Shown: positions 49,112 to 59,102, counted from the first letter of the stretch. The stretch is DNA of 64,000 nt from Leuconostoc carnosum (GCF_014207505.1 NZ_JACHGL010000006.1:62001-126000), one strand, 5' to 3'. Numbers and translations are program-made. Notes: generated from the letters alone by a model not told the origin.

Positions 49112-50329
49112 CTATGCTTGACCAGCAGTGTCAATATTTTTACTACGATACACAATTACCGATAAACTGATCGTGATACCAATCATAACCACAAAAACTG
49201 ATATAAATAAGATGTTCATTAAACCATGATCCATCATAATACCAGAATACATTGGGCCTACCACACGTCCTGATTGTATCATCATGGATACAAATCCTTG
49301 TGCTTGTCCTGCCACTGATTTTGGGGTAATCTGCGCCACCCAAGCAGGTACTTGTGGACTTTGTAACATTTCACCAATAGTTAACAATTCAAACACTAAA
49401 ACAATTTGCCAAAATGACTGAACAAAGATTAAAAAGAAGAAGCTTGAAGCAAAAATAACACTGCCAAGAATTACAGAAACATGATACGGATGTTTATTCG
49501 CCCAGTTAGATACAAATTTTTGTAAGAAAATAATTGTTATACCATTAATCATCCACAAATCAGCATAATTTCGCGTTGGCATACCCAAATCTTTCATATG
49601 TGGTGCCATGACTGTTTCCCAAAGCATATAAGATAAATAAGTAATAAATAATAAACCGCCAATAGCAATCAATACAGATGTTAACTGAAATTTTACTTCA
49701 TGTTGTTTTGGTGCCAACGTCTGCTCTGCTGAAAAATCTGTTGAACTCGTAAAATGATGGGTTGGTACGTTAAACTTCGTCACAATAATCAACAGTAAAC
49801 CTGAATATAAGACAGTCGAAATCATCATTAACAGACTAAAACCATAGTCAAATAAGTAACCAACAGCCAATGTGCCTAAAACCACACCAATATTTAATAC
49901 AATATACATGTTATTGAACACAATCCGTGTTTTTTCACCAGGAATTGTGGTGGCAAATGAATTAACCAACGTTTGTTCTAATCCCATGCCAAAATTAGCT
50001 AACCAAATTAATCCAGCAAACACCGGCCATCCATTCCAAAAAATCAGGCTCACCACTGAAACTAAAATGATAATCGCAGCAATGATCATTGATTCATATG
50101 GTCGCCAGCGATCAAACAATTTGCCACCAACAAAAGCACCAAAGACACTAATTAACGCACCAATCATTAAAACTAGACCAGCTGTTGTAAAACTTTGCTG
50201 TAAAACACTTGTCATATATAATGTTGTGACTGGCCACAACATTGAATTTCCAGTATTGGATAATAACGTCCCGACCAGCAGCCATTTTTCATTCAAACTT
50301 TTTGGCTTACCGGTTACATTATTCTGCAT
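49112..50329 (-). CDS. MFS multidrug exporter
   Basis: This 405-residue protein has 12 membrane segments. The MFS motif A-like loop GGKLFDRWRPYESM lies between helices 2 and 3 (about 68-81). The group resembles MdtH/LmrP-like DHA1 exporters of lactobacilli. A substrate cannot be read from sequence. GGGGGTA lies before the ATG. It is upstream of the nhaC T-box on the same strand but ends before it; I see no separate terminator. Confidence 0.85.
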   Translation of the reverse strand: MQNNVTGKPKSLNEKWLLVGTLLSNTGNSMLWPVTTLYMTSVLQQSFTTAGLVLMIGALISVFGAFVGGKLFDRWRPYESMIIAAIIILVSVVSLIFWNGWPVFAGLIWLANFGMGLEQTLVNSFATTIPGEKTRIVFNNMYIVLNIGVVLGTLAVGYLFDYGFSLLMMISTVLYSGLLLIIVTKFNVPTHHFTSSTDFSAEQTLAPKQHEVKFQLTSVLIAIGGLLFITYLSYMLWETVMAPHMKDLGMPTRNYADLWMINGITIIFLQKFVSNWANKHPYHVSVILGSVIFASSFFFLIFVQSFWQIVLVFELLTIGEMLQSPQVPAWVAQITPKSVAGQAQGFVSMMIQSGRVVGPMYSGIMMDHGLMNILFISVFVVMIGITISLSVIVYRSKNIDTAGQA

Positions 50330-50493
50330 AAATACCCCCTAACACGTACTGAACAATAGGATTATTGTAACATGAAATATATTTTATTGTACGGCGCGGG
50401 TAATATGTTTGTGAAAAGCCATACTTTTACACTATTTTTGCGTTATAATAAATAGTGAATAAATACTTATACTATTAAATTAAGGGGAACATC

Positions 50494-51954
50494 ATGGTTT
50501 CAGAAATCAAGACGTTGGTAACATTTTTCGGTGGTACTGGTGATTTGGCAAAGCGTAAGCTTTACCCATCAGTTTTCAACCTTTACAAAAAAGGTTACCT
50601 ACAAAAACACTTTGCCATTGTCGGAACAGCCCGTCAAAACTTGACTGATGATGAGTTTAAACAATTAGTTCGTGAGTCAATTGCAGACTTTACAGACGAT
50701 AAGTCACAAGCAGAAGAATTCATCACGCACTTTTCATATCGTGCACATGATGTTACAGACGCAGCATCATACGGCATTTTGAAGGAAGCGATTGAAGAAG
50801 CCGCTGATAAGTTTGATATCGACGGTAACCGTATTTTCTATATGTCAGTTGCCCCACGTTTCTTTGGTACAATTGCTAAATATTTGAAGTCTGAAGGTCT
50901 ATTAGCATCAACTGGTTACAACCGTTTGATGATAGAAAAGCCTTTTGGTACATCATATGATACAGCTGAAGAATTACAACGTGACTTGGAAAATGCTTTT
51001 GATGATAATCAATTGTTCCGTATTGACCACTACCTTGGAAAAGAAATGGTTCAAAATATTGCGGCACTTCGTTTCGGTAACCCAATTTTTGATGCAGCTT
51101 GGAACAAAGACTACATCAAAAACGTACAAGTTACATTGTCCGAAGTCTTAGGCGTTGAAGAACGTGCTGGCTATTATGATACAGCTGGGGCATTGTTGGA
51201 TATGATTCAAAATCATACCATGCAAATCGTCGGTTGGTTAGCTATGGAAAAGCCAGAATCTTTCAATGATAAAGATATTCGTGCTGCCAAGAATGCTGCG
51301 TTTAATGCCTTAAAAATTTACAATGAAGAAGAAGTTAACAAGTACTTCGTTCGCGCACAATATGGTGCCGGTGATTCTGCAGCATTTAAGCCATACTTGG
51401 AAGAAATGGATGTTCCTGCTGACTCAAAGAACAATACCTTTATGGCTGGTGAATTACAATTTGATTTGCCACGTTGGGAAGGCGTACCGTTCTATGTTCG
51501 TTCAGGTAAGCGTCTAGCTGCTAAACAAACACGTGTGGACATTGTCTTTAAGTCTGGTACATTTAACTTTGGTACAGAACAAGAAGCGCAAGAAGCTGTG
51601 TTGTCAATTATCATTGATCCTAAGGGTGCGATTGACTTCAAGATTAACTCAAAGTCAGTCGAAGATGCTTTCAATACACGTATGATTAATCTTGATTGGA
51701 CCGTTTCTGATGAAGATAAGCAAAACACACCTGAACCATACGAACGTATGATTCATGACACCATGAATGGTGATGGCTCAAACTTCGCTGACTGGAATGG
51801 TGTATCTATTGCCTGGAAGTTCGTTGATGCTATTTCAGACGTATATGCTGCTGATAAAGCACCACTTGAGACATACAAATCTGGATCTATGGGTCCTGAA
51901 GCATCTGATAAATTATTAGCTGCTAATGGTGATGCCTGGGTATTTAAAGGTTAA
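50494..51954 (+). CDS. zwf: Glucose-6-phosphate 1-dehydrogenase (NAD/NADP)
   Basis: This 486-residue enzyme oxidises glucose 6-phosphate, the entry to the phosphoketolase pathway of heterofermenters. The coenzyme motif is FFGGTGDLAKRKLYPS (about 10-25). The catalytic stretch is RIDHYLGKEMVQN (about 176-188), with His178 as substrate binder, and the base His240 lies in IQNHTMQ. The sequence is, from memory, almost that of L. mesenteroides, which uses both NAD and NADP. Strong codon bias and AAGGGGAAC before the ATG fit high expression. It is monocistronic. Confidence 0.97.
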   Translation: MVSEIKTLVTFFGGTGDLAKRKLYPSVFNLYKKGYLQKHFAIVGTARQNLTDDEFKQLVRESIADFTDDKSQAEEFITHFSYRAHDVTDAASYGILKEAIEEAADKFDIDGNRIFYMSVAPRFFGTIAKYLKSEGLLASTGYNRLMIEKPFGTSYDTAEELQRDLENAFDDNQLFRIDHYLGKEMVQNIAALRFGNPIFDAAWNKDYIKNVQVTLSEVLGVEERAGYYDTAGALLDMIQNHTMQIVGWLAMEKPESFNDKDIRAAKNAAFNALKIYNEEEVNKYFVRAQYGAGDSAAFKPYLEEMDVPADSKNNTFMAGELQFDLPRWEGVPFYVRSGKRLAAKQTRVDIVFKSGTFNFGTEQEAQEAVLSIIIDPKGAIDFKINSKSVEDAFNTRMINLDWTVSDEDKQNTPEPYERMIHDTMNGDGSNFADWNGVSIAWKFVDAISDVYAADKAPLETYKSGSMGPEASDKLLAANGDAWVFKG

Positions 51955-51982
51955 TCTCCCAATTCTTAAAAAAACACCAAAT

Positions 51983-52021
51983 AAAAAAGCAAAGTCTTGA
52001 TTTTTAGGACTTTGCTTTTTT
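51983..52021. terminator. Terminator of zwf
   Basis: AAAAAAGCAAAGTC pairs with GACTTTGCTTTTTT around an 11-base loop. It is usable by the convergent fragment as well. Confidence 0.9.
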
Positions 52022-52022
52022 A

Positions 52023-52222
52023 TTATTGAATAAGTGTTTTACGATCTAAAACTGGTGGCACAACTTTTTTAGCTGTACTTGTCATCGTTTGAATATAATT
52101 CACGAAGGTATCTGTATCGGTTCCAACTGCACCCACAAGTTTTGTACCTTTAAATGCCGTGAAATTATCACCACCACCGTGCAAAAAATCATTAATCACA
52201 ACAAATTGATATGTCAGTGTTC
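52023..52222 (-). pseudogene. C-terminal fragment of a 5'-nucleotidase-family gene
   Basis: About 65 codons read LTYQFVVINDFLHGGGDNF, then TAFKGTKLVGAVGTDTDTF and end DRKTLIQ plus TAA. The NDFLxxGGDxFxxF motif is the nucleoside-binding region of YfkN/UshA-type 5'-nucleotidases and cyclic phosphodiesterases. The catalytic metallophosphatase domain is absent, so the gene is dead. Confidence 0.8.
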
Positions 52223-52292
52223 ATCATCGGAAAACTTGATATACCATATTGTTATAAGGAAAAATAATTCTTGATAAAATAAATAAAATTGT

Positions 52293-52388
52293 GAATGCTT
52301 TTTTGACGAAACTGGCGAGATATTCCAAAGTACTATTGGTAAATCAAAACAATCCATTCAAACTGTACAAGAGGTTCTTATTGAATAA
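52293..52388 (+). pseudogene. Possible C-terminal gene remnant
   Basis: An open frame without start reads FFDETGEIFQSTIGKSKQSI and then QTVQEVLIE plus TAA. It looks like the end of a protein, but I cannot name the family. The surrounding 52223-52485 shows only decayed AT-rich DNA. Confidence 0.35.
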
Positions 52389-52485
52389 ATAAAAATGTCT
52401 ATTTTTTAATTGATATCGCTAGAAGCATAGATTCTTTCCAAAAAACTCTACCTAGCAAGTATGCGTTTATATTAGGTTAATCATA

Positions 52486-52833
52486 TTATGCCATAATATG
52501 TCGTACATTATTAGGTATCATAATGACCGAAGGCTTTAAATCCTTTGTTATAAAAGTGTTATCAATACACTCGTTCCAATACTGTAAATGCTTTTTATCA
52601 ACCCAACTATCTGATTCTTCTACTTGCTGTCCTCCCTTACCTTGTATTGAATACCAATAAAGAAATTCTTCACCGTTCAATTTTTCTCTAAAAATGTTTT
52701 CTACATACATTTTTTCTCTATCTAATGTAAGTAACGTTTCTTCTATATTTTCATTTAAGAATGCTAACCACTCATCAACTACTTTAGATTTACCTTCTTT
52801 CACTCTAAACCGACTTAATTCAATATTCACCAT
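52486..52833 (-). CDS. DUF6176 family protein
   Basis: This 115-residue cytosolic protein has the pattern I associate with DUF6176: LSRFRVKEGKSKVVDEWLAFLNEN, then EKMYVENIFREKLNGEEFLYWYSIQG and SWVDKKHLQYWNECID. It looks like a ferredoxin-like alpha/beta fold related to ABM monooxygenases, but the function is unknown. The ATG has GGAAGG eight bases upstream; the longer frame adds 15 codons with no site. A palindrome overlaps its promoter region. Confidence 0.78.
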   Translation of the reverse strand: MVNIELSRFRVKEGKSKVVDEWLAFLNENIEETLLTLDREKMYVENIFREKLNGEEFLYWYSIQGKGGQQVEESDSWVDKKHLQYWNECIDNTFITKDLKPSVIMIPNNVRHIMA

Positions 52834-52869
52834 CTCGTTTACCTTCCTATATTTCCATATGTGGATACA

Positions 52870-52898
52870 CAATACCAAATCTTTAACATTTGGTATTG
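52870..52898 (-). promoter_or_regulatory. Palindrome upstream of the DUF6176 gene
   Basis: CAATACCAAAT and its exact complement are separated by seven bases, downstream of a TATAGT -10-like box on the minus strand. It may be an operator. Confidence 0.5.
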
Positions 52899-52915
52899 CT
52901 AACTATAATTATTTT

Positions 52916-52960
52916 TAAAAAGAACGCCAAAATCCTCAAATAAAGGGTTTCTGACGTTCC
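52916..52960 (-). terminator. Terminator of the opp operon
   Basis: GAACG with further pairs meets CGTTC across a 28-base insert that contains an inner CCT / AGG. A T-run follows on the minus strand, after the oppA stop. Confidence 0.65.
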
Positions 52961-53026
52961 TGGATAATCTCTATCTTATTTTTCTAACTACAAGTACTTT
53001 TATTTAGTATCACATTACCTATGTGT

Positions 53027-54892
53027 TTACTTTCTTGGATCGCCCGAAGTTACAGGCTTATCTTGAGAAACACCTATCTTAGCATACAAATCATTAGTAT
53101 CTTTGGTAGCTGCTGTCGTCCAGCCTGTCACACGACCATTGACTAATTGTACCTTAATATTAGTGTATGTTGGTATTGTATAAGCTTGTTCATCAACAAC
53201 TAATTTTTGGAATTGCTTAATATTCTTCTTTAAGTCATCTTCAGACGTTGATTTTTGAGTATCTTCTAAGTTTTGAGTTAACTTGTCCGAAACAACATGG
53301 CCAAAGTTATATGGCGCTGCCTTACTCCACAATTGATCAAATGTGGGCACAGTCCCTTCTCCCCAACCGGCATCTGTTATATCCCAATCATTATGATTGC
53401 CATCTAACACGATTGATTGCCAAGTCGATGGATCAACTAACTTGTTTTGATACAATTTAACCTCAATACCAGCTTTTTTCCATGATTCTATATAAGCTTT
53501 GGTTTCAGCTTCTGAGGTTGTACGTCCAGAACGTGCCAAGTATACCAAGCTCAAACGCTTGCCATCCTTAGTGAAATAACCATCGGCATCCTTTTTATAG
53601 CCAGATTTTTCCAATAATTCACCTGTTTTTTTAGCGTCACCAGCTGACTTTTGTTGATACCCCTTAACATCATCATTGTAGAACAATGTTTTAGTTTCAT
53701 TCTTTGAAACTAATGTATCTGCTGTTACACGAAGCCCATTACCATACTTTTTAGTTACATCACCAACGTTTTGAGCAAAACCAACTGCTTTACGCACATT
53801 AGCATCTTGTAATGGTGTCTTTCTGTCCTGCACACTATCACCAGATTTTTGGTTAAGGTGTCCTAAGTTAAAGTAAAGTTCCCAATAACCAGTGTCATAA
53901 CTACCTGTTGCAGCGTAACCTTTGGCATTGTCATACTTTGATAATACAGGTGTGCCACCATCTTTCCACAGGGCGGAAGGTGCTTCAGTAACAATATCAA
54001 ACTTTTGTTTTGCTAAATCATTTTCTAGTTTTGTTTGATCTTGGTTAATATAATATGTGATACCTTTTAGTTTTGGTGTTTTACCCCAATAATCGGTATT
54101 TCTGACATATTTAGCTGTCGAATCAGAAGATACAGAAGCAACCTTAAACGGTCCAAATGACAATGGATGCTTTGTGACTTTTTCAGAAGTTGCTAAATCT
54201 TTCGAAGCGACATTCTTCAAGTCATGATATGGCAGAGCGTATGCCGGAAGACCATCGCCCCAGTCAATCGCGGCTGGCAATGCTGTATACGAAACGGTCA
54301 GTTTTTTACCATCGGCACCATCATCTAGCTTGACACCAGAAATTTCTTTAGCCTTACCATCTTGGTAGGCACTCAGACCCTTAATAGCTGTATACGACTC
54401 TGTAAAGTTAGCTGCAGCAACTTTATTTGTTGCTAAGGTTTTCAATGAGAATAACACATCTTGTGCTGTGACATCTTTACCATCGGACCACTTCAAATCA
54501 TCACGCAGGGTGATTGTTGCTGTTTTATTGTCTTTATCAATTTTGATTTTTGCAGGACCATCATTGGTTGTTTTAGAATTTTCATCAACATAGAACAACG
54601 AATTAGCACCTGCAGGATCAAGTTGTCTCTGAGCTGCAGACCACTGTGAAAATTCACTATATCCCGCAAATGACACAGGGTCCGATGCGGTCCCAGGATA
54701 GCTCACTGTTAACGTCCCATTTTTGATAGCAGACTTTGAATTCTTATAATCACCCTTAAATGAACCAACACTAACCGCTTTTTGTGTTGAATCACTATTA
54801 TTAGATGTGACAGCGAATAACGCCCAAGCGGCACCTGCAACGACGATAACACCGCCGACGCCATACCCTATTTTCTTTCCCGTACTAACCAT
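53027..54892 (-). CDS. oppA: Oligopeptide-binding protein OppA (membrane-anchored)
   Basis: This 621-residue SBP_bac_5 receptor captures extracellular peptides. The N-terminus MVSTGKKIGYGVGGVIVVAG...ALFAVTSNNSD is a single helix without a lipobox Cys, so the protein probably stays anchored by it. Conserved segments: TLRDDLKWSDGKDVTAQDVLFSLK (about 128), LSFGPFKVASVSSDSTAKYVRN and YWELYFNLGHLN. It is the last gene of oppDFBCA. An own promoter in the 134-base gap after oppC likely provides the excess of receptor. Confidence 0.93.
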   Translation of the reverse strand: MVSTGKKIGYGVGGVIVVAGAAWALFAVTSNNSDSTQKAVSVGSFKGDYKNSKSAIKNGTLTVSYPGTASDPVSFAGYSEFSQWSAAQRQLDPAGANSLFYVDENSKTTNDGPAKIKIDKDNKTATITLRDDLKWSDGKDVTAQDVLFSLKTLATNKVAAANFTESYTAIKGLSAYQDGKAKEISGVKLDDGADGKKLTVSYTALPAAIDWGDGLPAYALPYHDLKNVASKDLATSEKVTKHPLSFGPFKVASVSSDSTAKYVRNTDYWGKTPKLKGITYYINQDQTKLENDLAKQKFDIVTEAPSALWKDGGTPVLSKYDNAKGYAATGSYDTGYWELYFNLGHLNQKSGDSVQDRKTPLQDANVRKAVGFAQNVGDVTKKYGNGLRVTADTLVSKNETKTLFYNDDVKGYQQKSAGDAKKTGELLEKSGYKKDADGYFTKDGKRLSLVYLARSGRTTSEAETKAYIESWKKAGIEVKLYQNKLVDPSTWQSIVLDGNHNDWDITDAGWGEGTVPTFDQLWSKAAPYNFGHVVSDKLTQNLEDTQKSTSEDDLKKNIKQFQKLVVDEQAYTIPTYTNIKVQLVNGRVTGWTTAATKDTNDLYAKIGVSQDKPVTSGDPRK

Positions 54893-54964
54893 TACAAGCT
54901 CCTTCTTGAATAATTATGATAATTTAATTGCAGTAAATTAATCATTCTATTAAATATAAGTACA

Positions 54965-54992
54965 AATATATCACTTTAAAATGAGTTGTCAA
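54965..54992 (-). promoter_or_regulatory. Internal promoter before oppA
   Basis: TTGACA and TATATT with a 16-base spacer in the oppC-oppA gap. Confidence 0.6.
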
Positions 54993-55026
54993 TAATAAAA
55001 TTAAAATTAACTCATTTATATTAAAA

Positions 55027-55923
55027 TTAAGAAACAGATTGTCGTTGATCAATTGCCCGTCGGGCAACTTGTCCAAGAACAACGATACCAAAAGTCATAA
55101 TCACCAATACTAGTGTCACCGGTACCCACAACCACCATTTTGTATAGACAGAAGAAGCCGAACTGCCACTTAGTACCGTTAACATTGAACCCAAAGAACT
55201 TGTCCCGTGTTTCAATCCAAAGCCCAAGAATGTCAAACCAGTTTCAATACCAATTGATCCTGCTAAAGTGAGCGCGAAATCTGATATAACTGTTGAAGAG
55301 ATATTAGGCAAAATACCACTCAATAGAATTTTATACCAAGGTGTTCCGGAAATTTTAGCAGCTTCAACATAATCTCGATTAACCTCTGACAAAGTTAATG
55401 TGCGTATCAAACGTACATTTGGCGGCCAGTTCATAACTGATAAAATCAAAATTAAGTTCCAGATTGATAAGCCTTTGGCTGTCGAAAAAATAATTGCTAA
55501 AATCATAATAATTGGCATCACCAGCCAAAAATCAATTAAACGCATCGCGACCCAATCCAGCCAGCCACCAAAGTAACCAATAATCATACCGAACACCACT
55601 GAAATAACTGTGATTAATACTGCTACACAAACGCCAATGATAATTGAATTGCGTGATGATGCAATTAACGTCAGTAGAAAATCAGCACCCGAATCCGTCG
55701 TGCCGAGAATATGACCATTGGTTAATGGTGATAAATTAGCATTCAAGATGTCACTCATCGTCCCAATATTTTTTGGTACGAAAAACTGTCCAATAACAAT
55801 AAATAAAAATAATGCAACTAATAACACTGTAGCTACTAATGCTAAATTATCTTTCGCTAGTTCACGACTAAAATTTTTCATAAATTTTGATCCAAAGCGA
55901 TTTTTTTTGATTTTTGTGTCCAT
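55027..55923 (-). CDS. oppC: Oligopeptide ABC permease OppC
   Basis: This 298-residue permease has an N-terminal OppC_N helix (ALVATVLLVALFLFIVIGQFFVP) and five further membrane segments. The EAA coupling loop is YVEAAKISGTPWYKILLSGILPNI (about 186-209). It pairs with OppB to form the peptide channel. GAGTAAG lies before the ATG, 11 bases after the oppB stop. Confidence 0.94.
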   Translation of the reverse strand: MDTKIKKNRFGSKFMKNFSRELAKDNLALVATVLLVALFLFIVIGQFFVPKNIGTMSDILNANLSPLTNGHILGTTDSGADFLLTLIASSRNSIIIGVCVAVLITVISVVFGMIIGYFGGWLDWVAMRLIDFWLVMPIIMILAIIFSTAKGLSIWNLILILSVMNWPPNVRLIRTLTLSEVNRDYVEAAKISGTPWYKILLSGILPNISSTVISDFALTLAGSIGIETGLTFLGFGLKHGTSSLGSMLTVLSGSSASSVYTKWWLWVPVTLVLVIMTFGIVVLGQVARRAIDQRQSVS

Positions 55924-55934
55924 GTACTTACTCC

Positions 55935-56900
55935 TTATTTCACTCGAATACGAGGATCAACCCAAGCTGAAATAATATCTGACAACAGGCCACCCATTAG
56001 TGCTAAGAATCCTTGAAGTAACATCAATGCCGTAATAACGGTGTAATCACGTCCACTTAGAGCTTGCACAAATAAAGCGCCCAATCCCGGATACCCAAAA
56101 ATCGTTTCAGCAAAAATGGCACCACCTAACACACCTGTGATGGAATAACCAATACCTGAAGCAATTGGCAGAAATGCATTCCGTAAAATATGCTTTCTGA
56201 ACACATCCTTTATCTGAACACCCTTAGCACGTGCTGTTCGCACATAATCTTGAGCTTGCTGATCCAATAAATTTGAGCGTAAATACTGAAAAATACTATT
56301 AGTACTAAATAATGCAATCGTTAAAGCTGGTAAAAATGCATAACTTAAATTGCCAAAGAAATTTGTTGTAAAATTTTGTGAGTCATCGATACCTGTACCT
56401 GAAATAGGAAAAATTGGAATGATGTACACAAACAAAACCATCATGATGAAATAAAATACAATTGATGGTACTGCTGATGTCATAGTATTCCAAACCATTA
56501 AGGCACGGTCAATCAACTTATTCTCATTTCTTGCTGCCAACAGTGCCTGTGTAATGGCCAAAAAATAAGTCAAAATAGCTGCTATAATTCCCATTGAAAG
56601 GGTCGGCCAGATACGTTGACCAATAATGCGTGTTACTGCCCAGCCCTTATTGACAACATATGATGTACCTAGGTCGCCATGCAAAACATTCCCTACCCAT
56701 TTTATATACTGTTCATACCAAGGTAAATCCAATCCTGCAGCATGTCTCATACGTTCAATTGTTGCTAGATCAGAATTGGGATTCAAGTTACCATAGAATG
56801 GATCACCCGGCATCAATTGTGCTAACATAAAAACCAAAATGGAAACTAAAATAAGTTGCGGAATCATAAGTAACACACGTCGTAATACTGTCTGCCACAT
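55935..56900 (-). CDS. oppB: Oligopeptide ABC permease OppB
   Basis: This 321-residue permease has the typical first helix RRVLLMIPQLILVSILVFMLAQLMPGDPF, a large extracytoplasmic loop and the EAA loop YVRTARAKGVQIKDVFRKHILRNAFLP (about 225-251). Partner of OppC. Two bases separate it from the oppF stop. Confidence 0.94.
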   Translation of the reverse strand: MWQTVLRRVLLMIPQLILVSILVFMLAQLMPGDPFYGNLNPNSDLATIERMRHAAGLDLPWYEQYIKWVGNVLHGDLGTSYVVNKGWAVTRIIGQRIWPTLSMGIIAAILTYFLAITQALLAARNENKLIDRALMVWNTMTSAVPSIVFYFIMMVLFVYIIPIFPISGTGIDDSQNFTTNFFGNLSYAFLPALTIALFSTNSIFQYLRSNLLDQQAQDYVRTARAKGVQIKDVFRKHILRNAFLPIASGIGYSITGVLGGAIFAETIFGYPGLGALFVQALSGRDYTVITALMLLQGFLALMGGLLSDIISAWVDPRIRVK

Positions 56901-56902
56901 AT

Positions 56903-57892
56903 TCAGACACCCCCATTTTCAAGCGCCACAAAATGCGTTTTTGTGACTTGCTGTAAATCATAAGCACGTAAACGTTTACCGTCTTGCTGATAGTAAGTAT
57001 CTTGATGTTGCGTGAATTCTGCTTCAACTTTTTTACGATAAACTCGCTTTGCTTCACGTTGACTAACATCTAAACTCGGTATTGCTGACAACAAACGCTT
57101 GGTATAAATATGACTAGCATCATTAAAAATATCTTCTGTTGTTCCTAACTCTACAAACCGTCCATTATGCATAATAGCAATATTATTCGTCATGTATTTC
57201 ACAACACCTAGATCATGAGAAATGAAAAGAAAACTGATAGCATAATCACGCTGAATTTTTTTCATAAAATTTAATACCTGTGCTTGCACTGATAAATCTA
57301 AGGCTGATACTGGTTCATCAGCAACAATTAATCTAGGATTTGTCGCCAATGCTCTTGCAACACCTATTCGTTGACGCTGCCCACCTGAAAACTGAAAAGG
57401 GTATTGGCTTATTGTGCGAGCTGGTAATCCAACAATGTCCAATAATTCCAACACACGTTCATCTACCTTAGATTGTTCAAAGGAACGTTCACCACCATAT
57501 CCAGCTCCAATCTTGTTTGGTACACCGAAACTTTTAAGTGGTTCAGCAATGATTTCGCCAATTGTCTTTCGGGGATTTAAACTTGATTGGCTATCTTGAA
57601 AAACCATCTGAACATCTTTATTATAATTAATCGCTTTCTTTTGTTTGATTTGAGTTACTTCTTGACCTTCAAATAGAATTTTTCCACTCGTCGGGTTCTC
57701 AAGTCCAACAAGTGACTTACCAATAGTCGTCTTACCTGAACCCGATTCACCAACAAGACCATACGTTTGACCGGCTTCAATGGTAAATGACACATCATCG
57801 ACAGCTTTAATATTATCTGTAATTCGGTTAAAAAATCCAGATCTAACCGGATAATAGACTTTTAAATTTTCTATTCTGACTAACTCACTCAT
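56903..57892 (-). CDS. oppF: Oligopeptide ABC ATPase OppF
   Basis: This 329-residue ATPase has Walker [14 protein letters not shown] (about 47), Q-loop [13 protein letters not shown], signature [15 protein letters not shown] (about 168), Walker [13 protein letters not shown] and H-loop FISHDLG. The C-terminal oligopeptide/dipeptide extension ([15 protein letters not shown]) is present, then about 45 polar residues. Overlaps oppD by ATGA. Confidence 0.94.
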   Translation of the reverse strand: MSELVRIENLKVYYPVRSGFFNRITDNIKAVDDVSFTIEAGQTYGLVGESGSGKTTIGKSLVGLENPTSGKILFEGQEVTQIKQKKAINYNKDVQMVFQDSQSSLNPRKTIGEIIAEPLKSFGVPNKIGAGYGGERSFEQSKVDERVLELLDIVGLPARTISQYPFQFSGGQRQRIGVARALATNPRLIVADEPVSALDLSVQAQVLNFMKKIQRDYAISFLFISHDLGVVKYMTNNIAIMHNGRFVELGTTEDIFNDASHIYTKRLLSAIPSLDVSQREAKRVYRKKVEAEFTQHQDTYYQQDGKRLRAYDLQQVTKTHFVALENGGV

Positions 57893-58902
57893 ACTTGCTC
57901 CTCATTATTGACAGGCTCTTCAAACTCAAAAGTTTTCCAAACATTACCGCGTACATAATGCTGTGCATTAACTTTTTGCAATTCTTCGCTGACTGGTGCG
58001 TTAACCACCTCATCATTAAGCCAAGGTACACGCTGTAAAAATAAATCTTTACTATGGTCCATATCATTTAACGCCGGTACCGTACCGGGAATAGCATATA
58101 AATCTTCACCAGGGTTAACATCTGATGGATCTGCTCGTAAGAGTGACCTAGTGTAAGGGTGCTTAGGGTTATTAAATAGTTCCTCAACTGAAGCTTGCTC
58201 AACAATTTGTCCAGCATACATCACATTCACACTATCTGCCATTTCAGCCACAACACCTAAATCATGAGTAATTAATAAGATACCGGCATTTTTCTTAAGC
58301 TGAATTTCTTTGATTAAATCTAATATTTGAGCTTGAATAGTCGCATCAAGCGCTGTTGTTGGCTCGTCGGCAATAATTAAATCTGGCTCATTTGCTAAGG
58401 CAATAGCTATCATGACGCGCTGTCGCATACCACCAGAAAGTTCATGTGGATATTGTTGTGACACTCGCTTAGCATCCACGATGCCAACATCCAGTAGCAA
58501 TTGCTGAACTCGATTTTTTACTTCTTTTGACTGCTTATCGTGTACTGTAATGGCCTCAGCAATTTGGTCACCAATTTTCATCAACGGATTGAGACTTGAT
58601 AATGGATCTTGAAAAATCATACCCACTGAGACACCACGGTATTTGTCAAACTGTCTTTCTGTTAAACCAATGAGTTCATTATCGTTTAATTTAATAGAAC
58701 CTGTGACCTGCGTTTGTTCTGGATTGTGTAAGCCCATAACACTCATCGCAAATGTTGACTTCCCCGATCCAGATTCCCCAACTAAGGCCAAAACTTCCCC
58801 ACGATTGATAGACAAATTAACTTTGTGTAATGCTGTTTGATATTCACCAGCAATTTTAAATGCCACAGATACATCTTTGGCATCTAGTAATTTTTCTTTC
58901 AT
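57889..58902 (-). CDS. oppD: Oligopeptide ABC ATPase OppD
   Basis: This 337-residue ATPase has Walker A GESGSGKSTFAMS (about 43), signature LSGGMRQRVMIAIAL (about 157), Walker B LIIADEPTTALD and the C-terminal HPYTRSLLRADPSDVN extension. The usual Fe-S cysteines seen in some OppD proteins are absent. The start is ATG (MKEKLLD) with GAGG eight bases upstream; an ATG seven codons earlier is less well placed. It heads oppDFBCA; a TATAAT -10 lies about 30 bases upstream. Confidence 0.93.
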   Translation of the reverse strand: MKEKLLDAKDVSVAFKIAGEYQTALHKVNLSINRGEVLALVGESGSGKSTFAMSVMGLHNPEQTQVTGSIKLNDNELIGLTERQFDKYRGVSVGMIFQDPLSSLNPLMKIGDQIAEAITVHDKQSKEVKNRVQQLLLDVGIVDAKRVSQQYPHELSGGMRQRVMIAIALANEPDLIIADEPTTALDATIQAQILDLIKEIQLKKNAGILLITHDLGVVAEMADSVNVMYAGQIVEQASVEELFNNPKHPYTRSLLRADPSDVNPGEDLYAIPGTVPALNDMDHSKDLFLQRVPWLNDEVVNAPVSEELQKVNAQHYVRGNVWKTFEFEEPVNNEEQV

Positions 58903-59006
58903 TCTCTGAACCTCATTTTTCATTTAATGATTATTATATCATTTTTTTATAATTGAAAAAGATCTTTTCTTATAATTTAATATAGTTATTTTGTAAAAAT
59001 TATCAC

Positions 59007-59056
59007 AAAAAAGGGATACTATATGTTCTTTAATAACATACCGTATCCCTTTTTTA
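59007..59056 (-). terminator. Terminator of the bce-type operon
   Basis: AAAAAAGGGATAC pairs with GTATCCCTTTTTT, with inner TATGTT / AACATA. It lies 50 bases after the sensor-kinase stop and separates it from opp. Confidence 0.88.
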
Positions 59057-59102
59057 TTAAAAAAATAACCTGTTAACATTTATATATGACAACGTTAAGT
59101 AT

